Assembly: GCA_963797605.1 (NCBI GenBank)
Contig: CAWCPX010000005.1
Span: 248,001-312,000 of the forward strand
Direction: 5' to 3'
Length of the DNA stretch: 64,000 nt
Origin: DASQPR01 sp963797605
GTDB lineage: Bacteria > Actinomycetota > Actinomycetes > Mycobacteriales > Micromonosporaceae
Shown: piece by piece, positions 29,900-37,119 of the stretch
Numbering within the stretch: the first letter of the stretch is position 1
Layout of the letters: the number at the start of each line of letters is the position of its first letter
Position numbers and translations under genes: made by a program
The notes under the pieces: generated by a model
What the model was told of the DNA's origin: nothing
Seen by the model: only the letters and a program-made list of their open reading frames with translations
Database searches by the model: none

Positions 29900-30685
29900 A
29901 TGAGCGAGAACTTCGACCCCGTCGCCCACAATCGCGCCGCTTGGGACAAGCGCGTCGCCGACGCCGACGAGTGGACCCAGGCCGTTTCCTCGGACGTCAT
30001 CGCGAACGCTCGCGCAGGCGACTGGTCCGTCGTGCTGATCGGCCACCAGCCCGTCGACCGTTCCTGGTTTCCCGATCTCGTCGGCGCCGACGTGCTGTGC
30101 CTGGCATCCGGAGGCGGCCAGCAGGGTCCGACGCTCGCGGCGGCGGGTGCGCGGGTCACGGTGTTCGACAACTCCCCCGGTCAGCTCGGCCAGGACGAGA
30201 AGGTGGCGAAGCGCGACGGTCTCGAGGTGACGACGCAACTGGGCGATATGCGCGATCTGAGCGTCTTCGCGGACGCCAGCTTCGACCTGGTCTTCCACCC
30301 CGTGTCGAACGTGTTCGCGCCCGATCTCGACCCGGTCTGGCGCGAGTGCTTCCGGGTGCTGCGCCCGGGCGGCACGCTGCTCGCCGGCTTCCTGAACCCG
30401 GACGTCTACATCTTCGACGCCGAAGTGCTCGATCGCCGGGGCGAGTTCGTGGTACGGCACCGGTTGCCGTACTCCGACGTGACGCACCTGTCCGAGGAGG
30501 AACGGTCGCGGGCGTTCGGTCCGGACGCGCCGGTCGAGTACAGCCACACGCTTACCGAGCAGATCGGCGGCCAACTCGCGGCCGGCTTCGTGCTCACCGG
30601 TTTCGCCGAGGCACCGCATCACGCGGATCTGACCGCCACCTACATGTCCGGGTATTTCGCGACCCGCGCGATCAAGCCCCGGTAA
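29900..30685 (+). CDS. class I SAM-dependent methyltransferase
   Basis: 261-aa Rossmann-fold methyltransferase. The SAM-binding motif I is VLCLASGGGQQGPTLAAAGA, motif II the acidic VTVFDNSPGQLGQDE, and motif IV/post-I FDLVFHPVSNVFAPD with LRPGGTLLAGFLNP. The N-terminal NRAAWDKRVADADEWTQ pattern is common in small-molecule methyltransferases of actinomycetes. ATG 29900 lacks a Shine-Dalgarno sequence; TACGAT lies 8 bases upstream. The stop is 9 bases before the IS target duplication. The substrate is unknown. Confidence 0.88.
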   Translation: MSENFDPVAHNRAAWDKRVADADEWTQAVSSDVIANARAGDWSVVLIGHQPVDRSWFPDLVGADVLCLASGGGQQGPTLAAAGARVTVFDNSPGQLGQDEKVAKRDGLEVTTQLGDMRDLSVFADASFDLVFHPVSNVFAPDLDPVWRECFRVLRPGGTLLAGFLNPDVYIFDAEVLDRRGEFVVRHRLPYSDVTHLSEEERSRAFGPDAPVEYSHTLTEQIGGQLAAGFVLTGFAEAPHHADLTATYMSGYFATRAIKPR

Positions 30686-30716
30686 CGCGCGGCCTAGGGC
30701 CTGTTCTGAGTTTGGA

Positions 30717-31313
30717 TCATGTGGTGGGTTGGAGGCTGCGCAGCCAGAGGATGGCGCCACGAAGGTGGAGTCCGGCGAGGTAGCTGTCGGGGGTCTTGTC
30801 GTAGCGGGTGGCCAGGCCGCGCCAGTCCTTGAGCTTGTTGATGGCGCGCTCGACGGTGTTGCGGTCCTTGTACAACGCTGTGTCGTAGGTGACCGGTCGC
30901 CCGCCGCGCGAGCCCTTCTTTGCTCGGTTCAAGGCCTGGTCCTTCTTTTCTGGTATCACCGCCTGGATCTGGCGGCGGCGCAGGTAGGCACGGGTGGCGC
31001 GGGCCGAGTACGCCTTGTCGGCCGCGACCGCGTCGGGCCGGGTCCGAGGCCGCCCGACCGGTACGCGGACCTTGATCCGTGCGAGCACCTCGACGAAGCG
31101 GGGGTTGTCGGCAGCCTGACCAGGGGTGAGCACGAACGCCAGCGGGCGGCAGTGCCGATCGGCGGCCAGGTGGGTCTTGGTGGTCAACCCGCCGCGGGAG
31201 CGCCCGAGTTCAGCAGCCCGCAGGCGGGCCTTGCCGCGGCGCCGCCGGCGGCGGCGTTGCTCGCGCTGCTCCTGCTCTGCGTCCACCTGCGGTGCATGAC
31301 CCGGCGCCGTCAC
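30717..31313 (-). CDS. IS5-family transposase, second frame (orfB)
   Basis: 198-aa C-terminal half of a DDE transposase of the IS427-type subgroup. The second catalytic Asp is in PDAVAADKAYS and the Glu in DRNTVERAINKLKDWRGLAT, with SRGGLTTKTHLAAD and KKGSRGGRP also conserved. It could start at GTG 31313, but it is most likely produced as a fusion with orfA by -1 frameshifting; its frame is open back to the slippery site. An RRRRRRR stretch near residue 20 may help nucleic-acid binding. Confidence 0.88.
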   Translation of the reverse strand: MTAPGHAPQVDAEQEQREQRRRRRRRGKARLRAAELGRSRGGLTTKTHLAADRHCRPLAFVLTPGQAADNPRFVEVLARIKVRVPVGRPRTRPDAVAADKAYSARATRAYLRRRQIQAVIPEKKDQALNRAKKGSRGGRPVTYDTALYKDRNTVERAINKLKDWRGLATRYDKTPDSYLAGLHLRGAILWLRSLQPTT

Positions 31314-31726
31314 CGTGGGGTCGTTTTGTTCCTGTTCCGGACCCCCTTTTCGGCCGCCACAGCCTGCTCCAACTCACCCAGCAGCCGCGGGTCCACGACC
31401 ATCCCGGCCGCGTGCTGATGCGCCCGGGCGACCGTGGAGTCCACGCTGACCAGCGACAGATCAACCTGCCCACGCCGCGCGGCCTCGGCGACCATCTCGT
31501 CCATCACCTGCGCGAACACGCCGGTGGTCGCCCACAACCGGAACCGGTCGTAAATCGTCGACCAGGACCCGTACCGCTGCGGCACGTCCCGCCATGGGCT
31601 ACCCGTACGGAACCGCCACATCACCGCGTTGAAGTAACTCCGCAGGTCAGGGACCGGCCCCCGCTCACCCAACGGAAGCAACGGCTCAACTAGCCGCCAC
31701 TGCTCATCAGTCAGATCACCACGCAC
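31310..31726 (-). CDS. IS5-family transposase, first frame (orfA)
   Basis: 138-aa N-terminal half: LTDEQWRLVEPLLPLGERG, MWRFRTGSPWRDVPQRYGSW and the first catalytic Asp in SLVSVDSTVARAHQHAAG. The heptamer A_AAG_GGG at 31349-31343, read in the zero frame as AAG GGG, fits the X_XXY_YYZ rule; a -1 slip continues into orfB without a stop. The stop codon overlaps the orfB GTG by GTGA. Confidence 0.88.
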   Translation of the reverse strand: MRGDLTDEQWRLVEPLLPLGERGPVPDLRSYFNAVMWRFRTGSPWRDVPQRYGSWSTIYDRFRLWATTGVFAQVMDEMVAEAARRGQVDLSLVSVDSTVARAHQHAAGMVVDPRLLGELEQAVAAEKGVRNRNKTTPR

Positions 31727-31806
31727 ACCCGAGTTCTACCAGGCCAGACTCCACAATGTACAACGACCACCACGCCTTGATCCGAACCCAGAACAGGCCC
31801 TAGGGG

Positions 31807-31896
31807 TGAGCAGAGCAGGCGGAAAGTGGCCTGGAGGTAAGCAGAGCAGGCGGCAATAGCCTGGGGATAAGCAGAGCAGGCGGTAAGCAGAGCAGG
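31807..31896 (+). repeat. four direct copies of a GCAGAGCAGGCGG repeat
   Basis: TRAGCAGAGCAGGCGG occurs at 31807, 31838 and 31868, and a shortened copy at 31884 (periods 31, 30 and 16 bases). The two middle copies also share an upstream GCCTGGRG. The GAGCAGAGCA word is the same as in the arms of the inverted-repeat element at 60111-60238. It abuts the IS target duplication. The copies are too few and too close together for a CRISPR array. Confidence 0.7.
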
Positions 31897-31937
31897 ACCC
31901 CGACGGCGGGATTGATGCCCGCCGCCGAGGGCCGCCG

Positions 31938-33767
31938 TCAATGCGCCGCGCAGGTGACGTTGGTCGGCTTCGGGTTCGTGCCGGTGTAACTGGCCTGGAA
32001 ACCGAAGCTCGTGTTGCCACCCGCGGCGATCACTCCATCGGAAGTCGCGTTCGTCGCCGATTGCGCCGTGCCGGTCTGCGCACTGGTCGCGTTCCACATG
32101 TTCACGACGGTCTGGTTGCCGCCCCACGTCCAGGTGACCTTCCAGCCGGCCGTGGGTGCCGTGCCGGTGTTCGTCACGGTGACGTTGGCCGTGAAGCCGT
32201 TGCCCCAGTCGTTCGAGACCACGTACGCGGCCGTGCAGCCCGCGTTTCCGGTGGCACCGGCCGTCGTCGCGGTCACCGCGCTCGAGGCTGCCGAGACGTT
32301 CCCGGCCGCGTCGACCGCCCGGACCGTGTAGGTATAGGACGTCGCGGCGGCCAGACCCGTGTCGGTGTACGACCTCGTCGTCACGGTCGCCACCTGTGTC
32401 GTGCCGCGGAACACCTGGTAACCCGTCACCCCGACGTTGTCGGTCGAAGCGGACCACGTCAGCGGGATCGTCGTCGATGTGGCACTGCCCGCCGCGAGAC
32501 CGGTCGGAGCCGTCGGAGCGACGGTGTCACCGCCGCCACCGGTGCTCGTGCCGGCCGACTGGATCGAGGCCAGCAGCGCCTGCTTCTGCGCGCTCGCCGG
32601 CGTCACGTCGTATCCGTTGTCGAGCAGCCCGAACGAGTCCTCCCCGTTCAACGCCCAGTACGTCCAGCCCATGTTCCCGTTCGTGTGCAGGAACTGGATC
32701 ATCGAGGCGAACCACTGACCCTGAGATCCCGGTGTGGTGGAGCTGATGTCGGCCGCCGTGTTCGTGGTGCCGAACTCACCGACCCACACCGGCGCGGTTC
32801 CGGACGCGTACAGGTAGCCCCAGAACTTGTTCCAGTTGGCGGCGAGGCTCGTGTACGTGGTGTTCGCGTTGAACCACGTCTGCTGGAAGAGGTCCGGACC
32901 GTAGTCGTGGGCCGAGTAGACGAGCCGGTTCGCGACCGACAGCACCACCGGGAACTGCGCCGCGCCCTCCAGGTTGCCGCCCCACCAGTCGGCGTCGGGC
33001 GTGCCGCCCGCCGGCTGGTAGATGTCGATGCCCTCGACCGCGACGATCAGGTTCGGGTTCACGGCCAGGACCGCGTTGCCGGCGCGCTCGGCGGCGAGCC
33101 GCCAGTCGGTCGTGGCGCTGCCGGTGCCCCAGGTCGCGCCGGTTCCGTAGGTCTGGAAGCTCGGCGTGTGCGGCTCGTTGCGCAGGTCCACGCCGACCAC
33201 GGTCGGGTTCGTCTTGTAGCGCGTCACGAGCGCTGTCCAGTCGCTGATCCAGGTGCTCTCCGGGTAGGCGCTCGTGTACCAGAGGCCGTTGTTCTCGGCC
33301 GAGTTGCCCGCTTCGGAACGGTGGTTGTCGAGGATGACTTTGAGGCCATCCGTACCCGCATAAGCAATGATCTTGTCCATGACCTCGAGCGAGTGCAGCC
33401 CCTGCAGGTCCTGGTTGATCGGGCCGGTCGAGTTGTAGAAGCTGATCGAGGCCGGCATCGGATCGGTCTGCACCAGTTGGTCGGAATAGGGCAGGCGGAT
33501 CACGTTGTAGCCGAGGGCCTTGATGTCGTCGATGACCACGCGGTAGTCGTCGACGTAGAGACCGTGCACGACGGCGTCGTTGGTCTCGAACCCGTACCAG
33601 TTGATGCCCGCGATCCGCACCGGATTGCCGGCCGAGTCGAGGATCTGGTTGCCGCTCGTGTGCCACCAGCCCGTGGTCGCCGCCGCCGCGCGCTGACCGA
33701 GACCGACGGGCACCAGCAGGGCCGCTGCCGCGAGCACGAGCGAGGTCCGGAGCCACCGTTTCGTCAT
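31938..33767 (-). CDS. secreted GH5 cellulase with FnIII and CBM2 domains
   Basis: 609-aa endoglucanase-type enzyme hydrolysing beta-1,4-glucan outside the cell. A Sec signal peptide (LVLAAAALLVPVGLGQRAAA) precedes a GH5 catalytic domain (about 35-400) with acid/base Glu in VVGVDLRNEPH and nucleophile Glu in VWVGEFGT. A GGGG linker, one FnIII domain (about 420-505) and a C-terminal CBM2 (about 512-609: NDWGNGFTANVTVTNTGTAP, WKVTWTWGGNQTVVNMWNA) follow. ATG 33767 is chosen from the signal peptide; an upstream ATG 33788 lies within an inverted repeat. TAGCGT lies 8 bases before ATG 33767. Confidence 0.93.
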   Translation of the reverse strand: MTKRWLRTSLVLAAAALLVPVGLGQRAAAATTGWWHTSGNQILDSAGNPVRIAGINWYGFETNDAVVHGLYVDDYRVVIDDIKALGYNVIRLPYSDQLVQTDPMPASISFYNSTGPINQDLQGLHSLEVMDKIIAYAGTDGLKVILDNHRSEAGNSAENNGLWYTSAYPESTWISDWTALVTRYKTNPTVVGVDLRNEPHTPSFQTYGTGATWGTGSATTDWRLAAERAGNAVLAVNPNLIVAVEGIDIYQPAGGTPDADWWGGNLEGAAQFPVVLSVANRLVYSAHDYGPDLFQQTWFNANTTYTSLAANWNKFWGYLYASGTAPVWVGEFGTTNTAADISSTTPGSQGQWFASMIQFLHTNGNMGWTYWALNGEDSFGLLDNGYDVTPASAQKQALLASIQSAGTSTGGGGDTVAPTAPTGLAAGSATSTTIPLTWSASTDNVGVTGYQVFRGTTQVATVTTRSYTDTGLAAATSYTYTVRAVDAAGNVSAASSAVTATTAGATGNAGCTAAYVVSNDWGNGFTANVTVTNTGTAPTAGWKVTWTWGGNQTVVNMWNATSAQTGTAQSATNATSDGVIAAGGNTSFGFQASYTGTNPKPTNVTCAAH

Positions 33768-33779
33768 GGCCGCGGACGC

Positions 33780-33807
33780 TATTGACATCGATACACACGC
33801 GTCAATA
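33780..33807. promoter_or_regulatory. inverted repeat upstream of the GH5 gene
   Basis: TATTGAC (33780-33786) and GTCAATA (33801-33807) are perfect inverted repeats 14 bases apart, just before the GH5 start. It could be an operator; it does not resemble the CebR-type palindrome at 36876. Confidence 0.35.
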
Positions 33808-33856
33808 GACAGACGCGCACCGCCCGCGATACCTGCGATATGCCGTGTAAGTTTCA

Positions 33857-33886
33857 CCGGCCGCGGGCTGGCGGGCCCGCGGCCGG
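33857..33886 (-). terminator. G+C-rich hairpin after the ricin/alginate-lyase-like gene
   Basis: CCGGCCGCGGGC (33857-33868) and GCCCGCGGCCGG (33875-33886) form a perfect 12-bp stem with a 6-base loop, 20 bases past the stop at 33906. There is no T-run, as is common in actinomycetes. Confidence 0.6.
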
Positions 33887-33905
33887 GGTATCGCGCCGGC
33901 CGCGA

Positions 33906-35642
33906 TCAGTTCGGGTTGTCGCCGTGCGTCAGCGTCTCCCACGCCACGAACAGGTTGTCCGTGCCGGCCGGTCGTTGATCGAGCGTCAGCGTCTGGGTGT
34001 TAGACATGGCGACGCCGAGCCGGTTGTGGATCGCGTTGTAGCCGACCTCGGTGACCGGCCCTAGGCCGAGGTTCAGCGAGCCGCCACAGAGCCAACTCGG
34101 CACCGCGGCTCCCAACTGGTATTTCGACTGGAAGCCGAGCGCCTGCCGGAGCCGTTCGCCGACGTCGGTGCCGTAGAGGTCGACGCCCTGGATGCGGGAG
34201 GTCTCGGCGACGTGCGAGATCGCGGAGATGCCGTAGCCGCTGTGGGTGAAGTCGCGGCAGGTCTCCTGGGTCAGCCCGGTGACGAAGGTCGATTGGCCCT
34301 GCCAGTAACCGATGATCTGGCTGCTGCTCGTCAGGCCGCTGCCCGGCACCGTGAACGGCAGCGGACCGTCGGTGCTGAGGTAGACGTACGCCTTGACGCG
34401 GTTGCGGTAGCGGGCGATCGCCGTGTTGTAGTCGGTGCGGTCGTTGAGGAACACCGAGATGCCGACGGCCGCCTCCATCATGGACAGTTCCCAGTTGCCG
34501 TTGCTGTTGGAGCCGTGGATCAACTCCGGCAGGTAGACCGTCCGCAGCATCGTGCCGAAGCGGTCCACGTTCGGCCAGCTCGTGTACGTGTAGCGGATGA
34601 TCTCGGCGGCTCGGGGCCAGACGGAACCGGCCCAACCGGTCTGCAGCGGCGCGTTCGAGTTCGTGTGTGACGTGATCACGGCGGACCACGCGTCCATGAT
34701 CTTGATGGACTCCTTCGCGTACGCCGCGTTGCCATTGATGTACCAGGCCAGCGCGTCGGTGTACGCCGCGATCGCGTCTTCCCGCTCGTCGGTGCAACCG
34801 TAGTTCGGGTTCGAGATCGGGCCGCATTCCACCACGGCGCGCGGCTTCGGGGTGCGGGTCAACGACGCGTAACTGCTGGCGATCATCTGCGCGTACGCGT
34901 TCTTCCACGGCTGCGCCCCGGCTGCCACTTTCGCCTTGACGAAGTCGAGTTGGGACCGGCTTTCGAGCACACCCGGGTGCACGAATCCGTTCGTCGGGGG
35001 CGCCGTGGTCGGCGGGGCGGTCGTGGGCGGCGCGGTCGTCGGCGCGGTCGTCGGGGACTTCGACGGCGGCGGCGTGGTCGGCGGTGCCGTCGTCGGCACG
35101 GTGATCGGAATCGGCGGCGTCCAGAGTTGGTTCGCGGCGCCGGTGCACGTCCAGATCTGCAACGGCGTGCCGTCGGCGGTGCTCGGACCGGTCGCGTCGA
35201 GACACTTGCCGGACCCGGTGTTCACGAGTTCGCCGCCGGTCGCCTGCCACTTCTGCGCGGCCGTGCCATTGCAGTCGTAGATCTGCACCTTCGAACCGTT
35301 GGCCGTGCCGGCACTCGCGACGTCGAGGCACTTCCCGAGCGATGTCATCGTGCCGTCGGTGCCCACGATCCACCGCTGCGCGGCGCTGCCGTTGCACGTG
35401 TAGAGCTGCACTCTGGTGCCGTTGGCGGGGTTGGCCGCGGCCACGTCGACACATTTGCCGCCGTAGCCGGAGATCGCGTCCGGTGACACGGCAGCCGCGG
35501 TCGGCGTGGAACCGGCCGCGGCCGCGATGCCGACCGCGCTGATGGTCGTCACGATCACGGCCGCTGCGGCGACGACGGCGATTCGGGCCTTGGACCAGCG
35601 GCGTTGAGGTGCTGGCGCGATCATGAATTGGGGGTCAGACAT
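33906..35642 (-). CDS. secreted ricin-B-lectin (CBM13) and alginate-lyase-like protein
   Basis: 578-aa exported protein. An N-terminal signal anchor (ARIAVVAAAAVIVTTISAVG) precedes a ricin-type beta-trefoil (about 55-180) with three repeats ending in AQRW, AQKW and NQLW. A long PTTAPPTTAPP linker follows, then an alpha-helical domain (about 225-578) resembling the alginate lyase PF05426 fold: HPGVLESRSQLDFVKAKVAAG, NGNWELSMMEAAVGISVFLN, and QETCRDFTHSGYGISAISHV. The polysaccharide is not certain; plant or algal uronans are likely. ATG 35642 has GGAG 6 bases upstream. Confidence 0.82.
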   Translation of the reverse strand: MSDPQFMIAPAPQRRWSKARIAVVAAAAVIVTTISAVGIAAAAGSTPTAAAVSPDAISGYGGKCVDVAAANPANGTRVQLYTCNGSAAQRWIVGTDGTMTSLGKCLDVASAGTANGSKVQIYDCNGTAAQKWQATGGELVNTGSGKCLDATGPSTADGTPLQIWTCTGAANQLWTPPIPITVPTTAPPTTPPPSKSPTTAPTTAPPTTAPPTTAPPTNGFVHPGVLESRSQLDFVKAKVAAGAQPWKNAYAQMIASSYASLTRTPKPRAVVECGPISNPNYGCTDEREDAIAAYTDALAWYINGNAAYAKESIKIMDAWSAVITSHTNSNAPLQTGWAGSVWPRAAEIIRYTYTSWPNVDRFGTMLRTVYLPELIHGSNSNGNWELSMMEAAVGISVFLNDRTDYNTAIARYRNRVKAYVYLSTDGPLPFTVPGSGLTSSSQIIGYWQGQSTFVTGLTQETCRDFTHSGYGISAISHVAETSRIQGVDLYGTDVGERLRQALGFQSKYQLGAAVPSWLCGGSLNLGLGPVTEVGYNAIHNRLGVAMSNTQTLTLDQRPAGTDNLFVAWETLTHGDNPN

Positions 35643-35732
35643 CGGGACTCCACGTTAGGCAACCGAGTTAACAATCGGAGCCCACAGGCTGACACGGATC
35701 GACTGAAATCGACCTTAAGCCGAGGATAAATC

Positions 35733-35780
35733 GATCGTGACGAGTCGCGGTTGCCCGGGCCGCCATAGCTCGTCACGATC
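35733..35780. repeat. 48-bp palindromic repeat (copy 2)
   Basis: The 12-base ends GATCGTGACGAG and CTCGTCACGATC form a perfect stem around CCCGGGC. It has the same length and much the same sequence as 6866-6913. It lies between the LacI stop and the next gene downstream. Confidence 0.65.
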
Positions 35781-35825
35781 CGCCCCGGGGCACGATCACC
35801 ACGATCCGCCCCGGGGCACGATCAC
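35774..35825. repeat. two perfect tandem 26-bp repeats
   Basis: Units at 35774-35799 and 35800-35825 are identical and each contains the palindrome CGCCCCGGGGC. The first shares its beginning with the 48-bp palindrome, and the second covers the LacI stop codon (35822-35824). Probably a transcription end. Confidence 0.6.
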
Positions 35826-36853
35826 GTCGACTCGCGTACCACCAAAGTGGTCTGCAGGATCGTCGCGTCGGCCGTCAGGGCGCGCGAGCCCGGCTCCGCA
35901 GTCACCATCGCGATCAGGCGTCGCACCGCCAGCGTGCCGAACTCCTCGATCGGCTGCCGAACCGTCGTCAACGCCGGCGTGACCTGCGACGCGAGCGGAT
36001 GGTCGTCGAACCCGATGACGGCGACGTCGTCCGGAACCCGCCGACCGGTGCGCGAGAGCGCCCGCAACGCACCGGCCGCCATCGCGTCCGAGGCCACGAA
36101 CACGGCATCGAGATGCGGACGCTGATCGAGCAGCCGTTCCATCGCGTGCACACCGGACGCCTGGCTCCAATCCCCGTACGCGACCGGCAGATCCGTCATC
36201 GTGGCCGCCAGCATCGCCTCCCGATAACCAGCCAGACGGTCGGCGCCGGCCACCATGTCGGGCGGCCCGGCGATGTGCGCGATGCTCCGTCGACCCCGGG
36301 AGAGCAGGAAGTCCACGGCGTGCCGCGCACCGACCCGATTGTCCGCGTCGATGTACGGCGCCTGCGACGGCTGCAACGACCGGCCCACGACGGCGACCGG
36401 GAATCCGAGCGTGGGCAGCGATCCGGCGAGCGGATGCGGGCCGTGATCGGAGACGACGATGACACCGTCGACATGACCACCGTGCAGGTAGCGCCCGACG
36501 GTCGGTAGGCTCGCCTCGGTCACGCTGATGACCAGCAGCGGCACCCCGTGGATCGCGAGTTCGGCCGCTGCCGCCGTGATCAGCCGAGGGAAGAACGCGT
36601 CGCCGAACAGGCGCCGGTGCTCGGCGTGGATCACCGCGGCGACGGAACCGAGACTCGTGCGGGAATGCGTCACGTGGGCCCGCTGCCGCACGTAGTGCAG
36701 TCGGCTCGCGGCGGCGCACACACGTTCATGTGCGTCGATGCTCACCCGGGCCGAGTTGTTGAGCACCCGGGAGGCGGTGGCGATCGAGACGCCGGCCGCC
36801 CGGGCGACTTCGGCGAGAGTTGCGGACGGTGCCGGTGCATCGGTGACAGCCAT
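35822..36853 (-). CDS. LacI-family regulator (CebR-like)
   Basis: 343-aa repressor. The helix-turn-helix is at residues 11-32 (TLAEVARAAGVSIATASRVL) with the LacI hinge region following, then a periplasmic-binding-protein-like effector domain (DGVIVVSDHGPHPL, GFPVAVVGRSL, AVFVASDAMAAGALRAL, VAVIGFDDHPLASQVTPALT). ATG 36853 has GGAG 7 bases upstream. A TGGGAGCGCTCTCA operator lies 23 bases upstream, nearly identical to the CebR box that controls cellulase genes in streptomycetes and Thermobifida. With cellulase genes on both sides, control by cello-oligosaccharides is likely. Confidence 0.88.
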   Translation of the reverse strand: MAVTDAPAPSATLAEVARAAGVSIATASRVLNNSARVSIDAHERVCAAASRLHYVRQRAHVTHSRTSLGSVAAVIHAEHRRLFGDAFFPRLITAAAAELAIHGVPLLVISVTEASLPTVGRYLHGGHVDGVIVVSDHGPHPLAGSLPTLGFPVAVVGRSLQPSQAPYIDADNRVGARHAVDFLLSRGRRSIAHIAGPPDMVAGADRLAGYREAMLAATMTDLPVAYGDWSQASGVHAMERLLDQRPHLDAVFVASDAMAAGALRALSRTGRRVPDDVAVIGFDDHPLASQVTPALTTVRQPIEEFGTLAVRRLIAMVTAEPGSRALTADATILQTTLVVREST

Positions 36854-36875
36854 GTCACGGCTCCTAAGGGGGTCA

Positions 36876-36889
36876 TGGGAGCGCTCTCA
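36876..36889. promoter_or_regulatory. CebR-type operator
   Basis: TGGGAGCGCTCTCA differs by one base from the perfect 14-bp palindrome TGGGAGCGCTCCCA known as the CebR/CelR box. It lies in the divergent gap between lacI (23 bases away) and the GH6 cellulase (231 bases away), so it can repress both. Confidence 0.75.
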
Positions 36890-37119
36890 CGGGCGAGCTT
36901 AGCGGCGCACGAGCGTTCGGGTACAGCACATGTTTTGACACATCGCCAGACGTCGGCGGTAAACGGCTCATGTAACTTTCATGGCCCGTCGCAACGTGGC
37001 CCGCACGAACCCGGATGCACGTGCGTCGATCATTGACATCGCCGCACGTCGGGTCGGAGCCTGATGCGGAGCCCTTCTGGCCGACTGAAGCCTGTCAAGA
37101 AATCTCGGAGCGTGACGTT

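Larger units (their letters stand above)
30698..31799 (-). mobile_element. IS5-family insertion sequence, apparently complete
   Basis: 1,102-bp element. The terminal inverted repeats are GGCCTGTTCTGAGTTTGG at 30698 and its complement ending at 31799 (GGCCTGTTCTGGGTTCGG; about 20 of 22 match). It is flanked by direct CTAG at 30694-30697 and 31800-31803, the 4-base target duplication typical of IS5-type elements. It carries two overlapping frames, orfA and orfB, with a canonical -1 slippery site between them. Both frames are intact, so it may be active. Confidence 0.9.

Noticed and set aside
31807..31896. Possible CRISPR array
   Set aside because: Repeats are only 13-16 bases, spacers are irregular (about 17, 14 and 0 bases), there are just four units and no cas genes.
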